The notes: generated from the sequence alone by a model not told the origin. Counted from the first letter of the stretch, positions 45,763-56,167 are shown. The stretch is DNA of 64,000 bases from Zygnema cylindricum (GCA_037447655.1 JBBHKE010003466.1:1-64000); one strand, 5' to 3'. Numbers and translations are program-made.

Positions 45763-46579
45763 GGTTATGGGCCCGCCATCTACCGCGCCTCTGTTTGATG
45801 GAATAGACTTCACTAATTGGGAGTTTACAATAGAGGGGTGGCTTTTCGAAAAGCACTTATGGGGAATTGTTTTGAGACAAGTGAGTTGTCCGCCACTGGG
45901 CTTTGGAGGAACTCACTATGGAGAATCATCTGGGGCTTTCCAGAAAACCAACCGGAGTAAGGATGCAACGGAAGGTGAAGTGAAAATCATTACCATGAAA
46001 GGGGGAAAAAGGGAGAAGGATAAAAGGACACTGATGGTGAGGGGAGTTAGGATCTCGGCCACGGTTTCATTTGTGGTGGTTATAACTGAACTAAAAATTG
46101 AAGAAAATGACAGAAAATTTTGGGAATATAAAAACACTATAGCAAAACATCTCATACTTAGATATGTCTCTAAGTCTATAGCTATCACTCTTTCAAATCT
46201 AACTAAGTCTTGTGAAATATGGGAAACACTAATTCAAATTTATAAGTGTGAGACTATACAAAGGCAACATTTAGTAAAACAGGAAATAGAGGCCTATGTT
46301 TATAAAGGCGGTAACATGATTGAGTTTTTCAATGATATTGCTGCGTTATATGATGAGCTTGCTAGTGTGGGTTATGTATAATCTGAGGATAGAAAGATTA
46401 ATACACTAATCATAAAACTCGCAGATGAGTACAAAGACATCATTTACTGTATGCAGGGAATGGATGGCTTCTCATGGACTTGGAGCATTACCAAGGGGAT
46501 AATTCTTGTGATGGAAAGCACTTTGGAGCTTTTTACGGGAAGTAACAAGGTGAATGTATTTATAGCTAGTGGTGACTAG
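45743..46579 (+). pseudogene. Copia-A2 gag
   Basis: ATG at 45743 lies in the LTR (an upstream TTG at 45731 is also in frame). The frame reads MKPIELQVMGPPST through the primer site, then FTNWEFTIEGWLFEKHLWGI, NDRKFWEYKNTIAKHLILRY, and TKSCEIWETLIQIYKCETIQ, typical UBN2-type copia gag. It is open for about 213 residues to TAA at 46379. The same frame then continues with gag-like INTLIIKLADEYKDIIYCMQ to a stop near 46577. Compared with Copia-A it lacks frameshifts and is the most intact gag here. Confidence 0.85.
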
Positions 46580-46590
46580 CAAAACGTGAT

Positions 46591-46980
46591 GTGAAGAAAG
46601 GCGGTGACGAGCGGAAGCGAGATGAGAAGAACGGCGGTGACGAACAGAAGCGTGATGAGAGTAAAAAAGACAAAGGTAAACCTTATCGGAACTTCGGTGG
46701 AAAGAGAGGGAGAGGAAAAGAAAGGAGAGCTTTGAAAAAAGGGGCTTGTTTCACTTTTAGAAACCGGGTCACTATATGGAGTAGTGTCTTTGTTTGGAAG
46801 AACTTAGAAGTTTGTATGTGAATGAGGAGGAAGAAAGGGAAGAGGAGAAATAGGATGAAGAAATTTTGGAGCTTCTTCACATCGGTAGAATGGAGAAGAG
46901 AGAAAAGTACACAGAAATTCCACGAAAGCAACAGTGTGCTTTCGGAGGTATAAGGGAAGTAAAGGGAAGGGAGATACTTG
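46591..46980 (+). pseudogene. Copia-A2 basic linker and damaged zinc knuckle
   Basis: The 76-residue frame from 46591 repeats KKGGDERKRDE and KNGGDEQKRDE (a short coding tandem) and then has a basic stretch with GKRGRGKERR. Next comes ACFTFRNRV, where a CCHC knuckle would be expected but only one Cys is left. The frame 46866-47081 contains RKQQCAFGGIRE, which matches the sequence just before the protease in Copia-A (QKCALGAIRE). Protease itself is absent. Confidence 0.65.
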
Positions 46981-47053
46981 AGGGATGTAGAAATAATGAG
47001 GTTAATTTTATAGATATGTGGGAACAGAAAACTAGTCGGATAGGGAGACTTCA

Positions 47054-47524
47054 ATGGATTCCGAGGAAAGGGGAGAAGTAAAACTAGAGAGGGTTTTAAA
47101 GGATTTGGGAGAAGAGAAATATTTAATGAAAGGTTTAGGTGAGGAGAAATATTTATTGGGAATAAAATCAGAAAGTGATAGTGGAAAGAATTCCATGGGA
47201 GAGAGTGAGGAAAGTTCAGAAAATAAGGTGAATATCATGGATAAAAATATGAGTACGGAAGATGTAGATTTTAGGAGAGACTTCGTGGGGACTCTTGATT
47301 TAAGGATAAATTTGGGGGGTAATGGTTTTGACATCACTAATGGGAGTGATGCCGTCTATGAAGGTGTGTCTGTAAAAAAGATGGCATCTGAGTGTGTAGT
47401 GCAGATTGGAGATGGGGGTGGCTGTTTGAATTGCAAGAGGGAAATCGGTTTTTGTGTGGATGGAAAAGAGATGAGGTGGATAAAATCTTTGCTTGGATTT
47501 ATGAAAAGTGGGATGCTAAATTAA
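47054..47524 (+). CDS. Copia-A2 compact ORF from RT/RNase H remnants
   Basis: An uninterrupted 156-residue frame. Residues 9-38 duplicate the RT motif DLGEAKYILGIQ as DLGEEKYLMK and GLGEEKYLLGIKSE. A linker rich in Ser, Glu and Asp follows. From about residue 94 the sequence follows copia RNase H, with GFDITNGSDAVYEGVSVKKM (against [19 protein letters not shown]), VQIGDGGGC, then MRWIKSLLGF (against VMWVKSLLHEL). The polymerase core, integrase and most of RNase H are missing, so an enzyme is unlikely. It may be a chance open frame after deletion, or a retained small protein. The product function is unknown. Confidence 0.55.
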   Translation: MDSEERGEVKLERVLKDLGEEKYLMKGLGEEKYLLGIKSESDSGKNSMGESEESSENKVNIMDKNMSTEDVDFRRDFVGTLDLRINLGGNGFDITNGSDAVYEGVSVKKMASECVVQIGDGGGCLNCKREIGFCVDGKEMRWIKSLLGFMKSGMLN

Positions 47525-47700
47525 ATGTGTGATCAACAAGATGGAATGTTTATTTCAGCTCATCTAGTATACATTTTGAAATATGAGGATATTTTTCTTA
47601 AATTTTTATGAAATGAAAAGAAAAAGAGGGAAAAAAAGGGGAGCGGGTGGTTGTTTTTTTGTGGGAGTTGAAAAGAAAATAGAATAGAAAATAAAGGGAG

Positions 47701-48840
47701 TGTTGAGATTTGAGTATTTTCTAGGTCTGTATTAGGATAGGAAAAAGGCAGAGGTAGTCTGCCTCTAACTCCCTTCTCCAAGCCCCTACACTTGTTGTAG
47801 TCACTGAATGTTGGATAGGGAGATAGAGCCATGGTTGCCTAGGTCCTCTAGAGAAGACAGGGGGTAAATTAGGTCGATTCACCAAAAGGTACTTGACGGA
47901 CCCAGGAATTGATCCTGGTACCTACCGTCCGTTAAATCACGCGTAGCCGTTAGCTTTGTATGTTAAAACTAGGACTAATGCTAAAATGTATAGGGTTTGA
48001 TGTATATTTAAATGGTTACACGTAGAAATTTCCATTAAACTAGGTTAACGGAATATACAACATATAATCAGTTGTACCTTAAGTACCGGACAAAACAAAT
48101 AGTACGGACATTTGTTTTGACAGTCCAGATAAAAAAGTCGATTTGAATCGACGGCTGTGGTGCGAGCCGAGATTCCAGAATGGTCGCCTTGGCGGTTTCT
48201 GGCGCCGCCACTCCGGATGACACGTGGAAATGCGCTAGAGGATTGCGAGATCTCCGGAACGCGAGATGATAAGTCCGGATGTGACAAATGTCACATTATG
48301 GCGATGCCATACAAGGAACGTAAAGAAAGTACTCCGACACCTGTACTTTCTTGTACAGTACAGTCATATGATTGGTTGGTACCTCAATATCAAGGGGCTT
48401 GGAGAGGGGTTTTAGGACTTAGAATATTTTGGTAGGTAGCCACCTCTCTCCCAAAAAGCATCTGTATAAATTGGCAGACTTTGCCATTTAATATAAACTC
48501 ATTTAGTTGACCATTTTCAGTGATTCTTTTTGCTGTGGACTCAGAGGAGTCTATGCTACACAGGGGTGTAGTCGGTCAAAGTGTTTGCCTGCCAGGGTGG
48601 CTGTATTTCTAAGGGAAATTCAAAGTGGAGAATGTTATCCAAAACTAATATTCTAACTTTACATTCTATGGTGGAACTGAGCACACAGAAATTTTTATTT
48701 CACAAGGGTGACGCTCAAATGGGGTTCTGATTGTTAAGGGGTCAATCATTTGGGTTGATATAAACTTGGAGTCGACACTATCTAGATTAGCTTCTTTGGA
48801 CCTGCGAATTCTGTGTGGCAATGGAGCTCATAGAATTACA
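47701..48840 (+). mobile_element. Copia-A2 3' LTR (1140 bp)
   Basis: Starts TGTTGAGATTTGAG after ATAAAGGGAG and ends CTCATAGAATTACA, the same end as the 5' copy. It holds the TTTTCTAGGTCT, GCCTCTAAC and ACTTGTTGTAGTCACTGAAT landmarks, a degenerate tRNA-like segment (47890-47985; B-box reduced to GGATCAATTCC), and a TATA-like TGTATAAATTGG near 48464. Internal region plus LTRs total about 3.6 kb, far shorter than Copia-A. Confidence 0.85.
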
Positions 48841-48912
48841 ACTGCCTCGGCTTCTTTTCTGTATTTGATTTAAGACCTAGATAATACTATAAAGAACCAT
48901 TAATTTCTACAC
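48841..48912 (-). mobile_element. 72-bp end fragment of a Copia-A LTR
   Basis: ACTGCCTCGGCTTCTTTTCT to TAATTTCTACA matches 57784-57852, the start of a Copia-A LTR on the minus strand. It abuts the end of the A2 LTR exactly and is inverted relative to it. Confidence 0.7.
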
Positions 48913-48930
48913 GAGAATTGCAAGGAGGTA

Positions 48931-49470
48931 CACCGCGAATCGTAATTAGAGTAAATAATGTTTATTCGGTCGCCCTAAATTTCGACTCTATCAAGTTAAA
49001 TAGAGTAAATGATTCTAAATTTTTCATTATTCTATTTAAGTTACCTTTTGAATGAGAGTTCATAACTCTAAAACTGTGTCGTTTTAAATAGTGTGGCGTA
49101 CGGTCGGTGTTACACCGTGCAAAATTGTACTTTATTAAGTAAAAAGGTACAAATAATGATTTAATATAGGAAATTATCATGTAATTGCGTTTTAACAAAC
49201 CGCGTAGTGCAAACGTCATAGTGACGATCACTTGTACGTTTTGTCAAATTCTGTACGAATACCTAAATTTTCAAATTATGTACGAATACTTAATTTACAG
49301 TAGAGATATTTAGCGTGTCAAATTAGAATACTTAAATAAATTAGAGTAAAATCCTTTTTGAAAAAGTTATATCACACAAATAAGAGTTAATAACTCTAAT
49401 TATTTTATTCTCTTTTTTTATTCTCTTTTTTTATTCTATTTTTTCTTTACTCTAATTACGATTCGTGGTG
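48931..49470. mobile_element. 540-bp MITE with TA target duplication
   Basis: The left end CACCGCGAATCGTAATTAGA and the complement of the right end, CACCACGAATCGTAATTAGA, differ at one base. TA flanks both sides (48929-48930 and 49471-49472). It belongs with 6992-7208 and 8888-9091 by its termini. Part of its interior (49080-49170) recurs inverted at about 16150-16250. The 89-residue open frame inside shows no domain. Confidence 0.8.
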
Positions 49471-49514
49471 TAATGTACTCGTGGGGGATGTGGGGCAAAG
49501 CAACTGTCATGCCG

Positions 49515-49745
49515 CATCGTGTCGGCGGCTCGCGCGCACGTTTTCATGCACGCAGGCGCGGTATTTTGCACGCACGCGCAACATTTCTCACGCACGCGCG
49601 GTATTTCTCACGCATGCGCGGTATTCTGCACGCACGCGCGGTATTTTGTATGCACACGCAGTTTAAGGCATGCGCTTGCGATTTTATGCATGCACGCGCG
49701 GTTTTATGTACGCACGCACAATTTTGGCACGCGCGCATCATTTTC
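49515..49745 (+). repeat. Tandem array of an about 20-bp GCACGCACGCGCGGTATTT unit
   Basis: About ten imperfect copies with period 20-24 bases, each combining an alternating purine-pyrimidine stretch (GCACGCACGCGCG) with a T-rich stretch. Three open frames span it in different phases, giving repetitive peptides such as HARAVF, and should not be taken as genes. The composition contrasts sharply with the AT-rich MITE just before it. Confidence 0.88.
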
Positions 49746-50412
49746 GTTCGCACATGTTATTTAATTCCGATTCATATTTTCAGTTTTTCGTTGAAAGGTA
49801 CTGATTTCGTGCGATATGTTTTATTTCGTGCGTAAGTACACGATTTTCAAAGTTGGATGCGAAACATCGTTTGGGCGACGTGACGCGATTTCGAGTATTT
49901 CGTGCCAGACCTTTTATTTCGTGCGGTATGCTTCGATTCGTGCGTATGCACGCGATTTCGAAGTATGTACGCGGAGTATCGTTTGGAGGCGCATCGCGAT
50001 TTCCGGGCGACGCTTCGATACACTATCTATTTATTTAAGTCGCGAACCCATGTAGGTTCGCGCGCACATGTAGTTAGGGAGGGTTTTTACCCTTGGACGG
50101 TGGATTTTGTCAAGCGTACGGCAGACGATGTTGGCCGCCTATTGGCCAACATCTTAAGTAGTTTCATGCAGGTGAAGTAGACTAGACGTAGGCTAATTTT
50201 GCTTAGGCCTAGCGTAGCTCTTACTTAGCCTAATTCTCAGACTTAGAGAATTTAGCTTTTGGACAAGAATTTTCTCTTGGCAGCGGAGCTTTTCTCTTGC
50301 TCTCTCTCTCACCGATTGCCCACGTGTCTTTCTTCTCCTTGCTTGCTAGCTGTAGAGGCTAGATAGGTTAAGAACATTTCCCCTTTTATTTCTGCCCACG
50401 TTTTTAATCCAC
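49746..50412. other. TTTCGTGCG-rich stretch and unique sequence up to the gap
   Basis: TTTCGTGCG or ATTCGTGCG recurs at about 49805, 49825, 49914, 49932, suggesting decayed repeats related to the preceding array. Beyond 50060 the sequence is unremarkable. I recognise no gene. Confidence 0.5.
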
Positions 50413-50678
50413 NNNNNNNNNNNNNNNNNNNNNNNNNNNNNNNNNNNNNNNNNNNNNNNNNNNNNNNNNNNNNNNNNNNNNNNNNNNNNNNNNNNNNNNN
50501 NNNNNNNNNNNNNNNNNNNNNNNNNNNNNNNNNNNNNNNNNNNNNNNNNNNNNNNNNNNNNNNNNNNNNNNNNNNNNNNNNNNNNNNNNNNNNNNNNNNN
50601 NNNNNNNNNNNNNNNNNNNNNNNNNNNNNNNNNNNNNNNNNNNNNNNNNNNNNNNNNNNNNNNNNNNNNNNNNNNNNN
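50413..50678. other. Assembly gap (266 N)
   Basis: All bases are N. The left side of the Gypsy-1 insertion and any remainder of the interrupted minus-strand Copia-A gag-pol could be hidden or lost here. Confidence 1.
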
Positions 50679-50896
50679 ACCCTTAAACCACTTACACTTA
50701 AAAAGGGAGAAACAGAGAGAGGGGGGGAGTTCGAAATCTCAACGAACGTTCCGGTTGTTGATATCTCGAACTTCCATACAACAGACAACTTTATTCATCA
50801 AAAAACATAAAAGATCAAATTTTATTTAATCGACTTTGTATATATTCTTTACTACCGTCGGACGGAGGTAGAGAAGAGAGAGAGGGGGTATGAACG

Positions 50897-51143
50897 CGCT
50901 CTACCGGTCGGGGGTTCGAGTCCTGCCGGACTCAACCTTTTGTTGAGAGTGACTTAAGTCACTCTTTAGTCCTTCCTATGGAGCTGAGGCAGCCATGGCT
51001 CCATCGCTCTCTCTCTCTTTCAATGACTACAACAAGTATGGGGGAGAGAGAGAAGAGATGGAGGCAGGCTGCCATCATTTCTTATATATGTTTCAGCTAA
51101 TTTATTTTAAACTAGAAAATACAAAAAACTACTTATTTCAACA
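50897..51143 (-). mobile_element. Truncated Copia-A LTR
   Basis: On the plus strand it runs from the tRNA-like GGGGTTCGAGTCCTGCC through GAGTGACTTAAGTCACTC, GCCATGGCT and TGACTACAACAAGTATGG to the terminal ATTTCAACA. It is about 250 bases and lacks the promoter half. The sequence CAACAGACAA occurs both here (51139-51148) and at 50778-50787. Confidence 0.8.
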
Positions 51144-51168
51144 GACAACATACCTTCAAGCTCTATAG

Positions 51169-54100
51169 TTGTTGGCCTTGCAAGCAACTCTAAAGCTTGA
51201 GGGGGGGAGAGAGACAAAGAGGGAAAAATTCACATTCACCAAATTCCCAGGAACTTCCTCATTGGGGGGGAGCAATGGCACACTGGACCCAGGAGTTTCC
51301 TTAGTGGGGGGGAACGGAGTCTCAGAACATGACAGCCTAGAGGATGTTGTCAGCAGCAGCGTTTTAACAGTCGAACAAAGGATAGACCCACTGGTAGAGC
51401 TAAACTTCGACATCTCTCTCTTGGGGAGACCACCAAAAACATAGGCGGCAGTGGAACCCGAGAAGATGGACTGGACTCTAGGTGAACAGCTAGACCCAGA
51501 GCAAAAGGCCTGGCTCTCCAAGCTGTTAGAAGAGAACTGGCACGTTTTCGCCTGGTCTGACACAGATGTAGGGATCTATAAGGGAACTCCTTTTCGGATT
51601 GACCTGATCGACGAGACGGCTACTGTTTGGCAGAAACAGTACCCTCTCCGTTTTAAGGAGAAGGATTTCATCACTTCAAAGGTGTAGACTTTGGTGGAAG
51701 CTGGACTGGTTCAGTAGAGTATAGGACTACATGGGTTTGCCTCACCAACCGTGCTCCCGCCAAAGAAAGACTCCTCTAAAAAAACTGTAGATTTTCGGAT
51801 GTGTGGGGACTATCGGATGCTCAACGCGGCGACTGTCTCCGACCGTTATCCTATGCTTACCCCGGAAGAGATTTTCAACTCTCTTACTGGGGCTACCATT
51901 TACTCTACTTTGGATATGAAAAATGGATTCCACGAGATTGCAATGGAGTCGAAACACCGAGAGAGGACTCCTTTTTGGGCCGCATCTAGGCTATATGAAT
52001 GGCTGTACATGCCATTTGGCCTCAAGAATGCACCTGCCAAATTCCAACGGCCATGGACGAGGTTCTCCGGGGAATTGATTTCGCACGGTGTTATATCGAC
52101 GATGTTATCATTTTCTCCAAGACATTCGAAGAACACTTCGAGCACATACAGATCGTTCTCGGGGCACTCCAAGCACCCGGCTTGAAATGTCACCCGGGGA
52201 AGGGCATCTTTGGGGTGCAGAAAATTATTTATCTGGGTCATGAGGTGACTCCCGAGACAGTGGGTCCCCACATGGTTAAGGTGGCAGCCCTAGACGCTCT
52301 TCCACCCCCGCAGGACATTTCTGCTCTTCGTACTTTCCTAGGCCTTGCCAACTATTACCGGCGGTTTATTCCTGAATTCAGTAGCCACGCTCAGCCATTG
52401 AACCAATTGTTGCGAAAGGACCAAGAGTGGCAGTGGAAGGAAGAACAGCAGATAGCGTTCCAATTCCTGAAGGATTCCCTCAAACAGCATCCTGTGCTTC
52501 GGATGCTCGATCACCAGCGACCTTTTTTCCTTTATACAGATTGGAGCAGGTTCGGATTGGGAGCAGTTTTGGCTCAATTGGACGACGCAGGGGCTGAGTA
52601 TGTAGTTGCCTACGCAAGCCGGAGTTATAACAGAGCCGAGGGGAATTACAGCAGTTGCCATGGGGAATTACTCGCCGCGGTTTGGGCCATCCAGCACTTT
52701 CGGCCTTACCTCTATGTAGTACACTTCACCCTTATTAGGGATCACCGGCCCGTCAAATGGATCATGGAGAACAGTAAGTTGACTGGAAAGCTGGCCAGAT
52801 GGGTTCTCATCTTGCAGGAATATGATTTCAACATCATCCATAGAGTCGGGGAGATTCATGGGAATGCCGACGGACTCAGCAGGAATCCGGACCTTTCCAC
52901 TAGAGACTCTACTGGGCGCGACATGACGAAGACCTTGAGCTCAGCCTGGGACTTATCCGGCTTCCTCTGCTTTTATTTGGCTGCCTCGGGCCGAAGGAGA
53001 ACTGTCAACTTTTGCTGCAGATGTAGAGGGGCAGGCCCCCATTGGAGCCGGCCGGAAAGATATATGGAATGACAGCAATTCCCTCCAATCTATCCAGAAA
53101 GGCTCTCCTCTATCCCACCTTGCCGGAAGTCAATTGTCCCGTGTTCAGAACCGAATGGCGGCTTATGAATGGGACCGAGGCATCCTTCTCCGGAAATGGG
53201 CCGATGGGACGAGGAAAGTGGTTCCTCCTCCAGCAGATCGGGAAACGCTCATTGTTCGGCTTCACCAGCAATGCGGGCACTTCGGACAGAAACGAACCAC
53301 CTCGCTAGTCACAGGGTCGTATTGGTGGCATGGGTTGCGGGCCCAGGTCAATCGTGTGGTGCAAACGTGCCCTTCTTGTGACCGGGTAAAAGCAGCTTTT
53401 GACAAAAAGGGTGGAACTGAGCTTCACTCCCTCCCCATCCGGGGGATGTTTTACAGATGGTCACTAGATCTGCTAGGACCACTTCCCACTAGCCGGAGGG
53501 GGAACCGTTTTGTTCTTGTCATGATTGAACACTTCTCTAAGTGGATTGAATTGGTGGTTCTTCCCCGAAAGGAGTCCAAAGCAATTGCGGACGCATTCTT
53601 GCAGAGAGTGTTGTCTCAATTTGGAGCACCGGCCGAAGTTCTGACGGATCAGGGGTCCGAGTTTGCCGGAGAAATTTCTAACTTTCTGGAGAAGTGCCTC
53701 ATTGACCACAGGTTAACCAGCCGAGACCACCCCCAAGCCGACGGCTTGGCCGAGAGGTGCGTACAGACAGTGAAGCGGTCACTACGGAAATATGCGGTTG
53801 AAGAGGATTTGGGGGAGTGGGACACACATGTGCCTTCGATTGCCATGGGGTACAAGTTTAGCAGGCAGGCATCTCTTTACTCCTATAGCCCTTACTTCAT
53901 TCTCTTTGGCCGACATCCCATCCTACCAGGGGCTGCGTCGGCTCAGGCGGTTTTTCTTCCGGAGATGGACAACCGGGGTACTGTAGAAAAACTGATTGCC
54001 GACCGGGCTAAGGTATTTTAGCGGGAAATACCTCGGGCCATGGGCAATTTACAAGCTGCTTAGCACAGAGATCAACTCTGGTATTCACAACGACCGAGCG

Positions 54101-54519
54101 GCAATTATGTCCCCCGGCAACGTCGATTTGTGCCCGAGGATTTTGTGTATCGCATGCAACAGAAGAAGGATACTTTGGACATTTCGGCCCGACGGGTGAT
54201 TCTGAAAGTTGTGGAGGTCTCAAACAAAAGGGTTCTTACCTTGGAGGGGAGGGATGGCCGAAAAATTAAAGAAAATCAGATCAATGTGGCCCCTTGCCAT
54301 CTGCGAGGGTTAGAAGATGAACCCACTTTCCACCTCACTTATTTTGCAGACCCTCCAGCATGTTCCTCTGCCTGCCATCCGTCCTCCGCACCCTACCTCC
54401 TGTTGGTGTGTGAACAGTGTCACCAGGGGTAGCATGACTGCTGCCTACCTCTCAATTGGGAGCCCCGCTCTCAACCCGCAAATCCGTGGTTCTGTGGAGA
54501 CTGCGAGTTTGGCGGCTAA
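51169..54519 (+). pseudogene. Gypsy-1 pol: RT, RNase H, integrase, PHD-like tail
   Basis: A Ty3/gypsy polyprotein without visible gag or protease. RT: DYRMLNAATVSDRYPML near 51810 and CYIDDVIIFSKTF near 52095. A one-base loss near 52046 and stops at 51442, 51685 and 51715 break it. RNase H: LYTDWSRFGLGAVLAQLDD near 52535 and CHGELLAAVWAIQHFRPY near 52660. After a frame change comes integrase 53134-54021, open for 295 residues: zinc finger (HQQCGH, CPSCDR), WSLDLLGPLP, LTDQGSEF and DGLAERCVQ, the DDE residues. After another frameshift the C-terminal domain (PEDFVYRMQQKKDTLDISAR) leads into CSSAC..CEQC..HDCC..WFCGDC (54361-54504), a PHD-finger pattern with one stop. Gypsy order RT-RH-IN is clear. 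Confidence 0.9.
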
Positions 54520-54546
54520 TCTGTCTAATCCTCTTAGTCACGTGGG

Positions 54547-54580
54547 ACTAAGAGGGGGGGGGGGGAATCTGGGGGGGTAC
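54547..54580 (+). other. Polypurine and G-tract
   Basis: GGACTAAGAGGGGGGGGGGG is the expected polypurine tract for plus-strand priming, about 30 bases after the pol stop codon. It runs into AATCTGGGGGGGTAC, a G-tract that is also found inside the LTR at 55962. The normal LTR start does not follow here. Confidence 0.6.
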
Positions 54581-54770
54581 AAGGTAGTTTTCTTTTCCAC
54601 TCCATTCCTCCTTACTATCTATGCATATCCTGGGGGAGGGGGTAATAAACAAAGATGGGCATTGTCACGGATCCGGGGAAGCATCAGCATTTGGGGTGGA
54701 TTGCAGGTTTCTCATGCACACCTCCTTGGACATCTTACCTGAATCTCCCGGTTCCCAGGCCCGCTCGACA
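54566..54770 (+). mobile_element. Extra copy of the last 205 bp of the Gypsy-1 LTR
   Basis: This segment matches 55962-56167 almost throughout, including TATCTATGCATATCC, GGGCATTGTCACGGATCCGG and the end CAGGCCCGCTCGACA. It joins the polypurine tract to the end of an LTR and is then followed by a full LTR. Confidence 0.85.
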
Positions 54771-56167
54771 GCTATCAAGCTCGTGTGCATCGTCGGCACA
54801 TTTGCACTCCCAGGAGTTCCAGGGCCTCATTCCACTTTGTACGGACTCTAGTGCACGGAGAAGGAAGAGGACAACTAGCCGGATCAGATCTTTATATTTC
54901 CACTCTGGAGCCCTACGCAATTTAGTTCACCTGAAACGGAGGCCGAACGGCGGAGTTAGTCCGGTGCAAAGCGTCTGCTCCATTATATTGTGTGTTCTAT
55001 GTAGCTCTAGTAGAGGGATACATTAGAGAACGACACGTAACCTTTGGGATAATCCCGTAGATCCTACTGTTAGCTGTCAGTAGGATGTTAGTTTAGGCCC
55101 AACAGTCGGACCAAGCATTAATGACTTTGGGTCAAAGTTAGGCGGTTTCACGTCGAGTCAGAACTTTGTTTCCATTTTGTGTATTATAGAAGGACCCTCG
55201 GCCGCTAATCCAGCCGGGACTAGTCGTCTAACTTTTAGCCCTGAGTGTCGTACAGTCTGTTTGGTCTTATGTCCGTACGATTAGAATGGCTGGCCGCTGA
55301 TTGGCTTGTCACATTGCTTTGACTTTGGAACTTGCAGTAGGACAAACTCTCGTTGTATAAGGCACTTGGGGCCGAAGGAGACAGGTTGCTTTTTTTGTAC
55401 TGTCTCCTGAGAAAACCCCCAGAGAATTAAATCAATCTTTTTGTTGGAGAACGGTTGCATTGTGTCGTTGACTCTATTCCCATCTTTGTTTTGCATTGTC
55501 TTTTGTGGAGACCGTAGCACGGGTGGTTAGTTGGCACTATCTCCTCTTTGGGCGGTTTGGACTTTCGCTGTTTGAAACTAAGAAGAGTCTTGTCCGATCC
55601 TTGCGGTGGAACCGGGAGGGTTGAGGGAGACTCATACCTGACTTCGGGGCCATTAGAAGAGGTTTTTTCTGCTGATTTTGGTCATCGTTGCACTCCGGGG
55701 TATGTGAATTCGCTTCACCATTATCATTCATTTCTATCTTTAATTCCATTCTCTTGGGCAAGGTGATATTGTTTAATCTGAAAAGCCGATATTTGTTATT
55801 TCTATATTTCTGCGTGGGAGTTATTTGCACACTCTTGTGGTCATCTTTGGGTTTGTCCGGAGTTTTGCGGAAAGGATCGGACGACTCTCATTTCCTTCCT
55901 ATTCTTTGGAGAGTAGCTGGGAGTGTGGCATTTCGTGGGCTTCCAGCGGAGTAGCACTGGAAATCTGGGGGGGTACAGGGTACTTTTCTTTTCCAGTCCA
56001 TTCCTCCTTACTATCTATGCATATCCCTGGGGGAGGGGGTAATGAACACAGATGGGCATTGTCACGGATCCGGGGAAGCATCAGCATTTGGGATGGATTG
56101 AAGGTTTCTCATGCACACCTCCTTGGACATCTTACCTGAACCTCTCGGTTCCCAGGCCCGCTCGACA
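54771..56167 (+). mobile_element. Gypsy-1 3' LTR (about 1.4 kb)
   Basis: Starts GCTATCAAGCTCGTGTGC and ends GGCCCGCTCGACA. It aligns with the solo LTR at 27845-29296, including TTGTATAAGGCACTTGGGG near 55355 and GGAGACAGGTTGCTTTTTTT near 55376. It does not show a clean TG start. The right flank is minus-strand Copia-A gag, showing insertion into that element. The left LTR is not present. Confidence 0.78.

Noticed and set aside
49473-49835. A 120-residue protein over the GC-rich array
   Set aside because: All three phases are open over the repeat and give repetitive peptides. The open frames follow from the repeat unit.
50309-50788. A 159-residue open frame on the minus strand
   Set aside because: It runs through the N gap and is an artefact.
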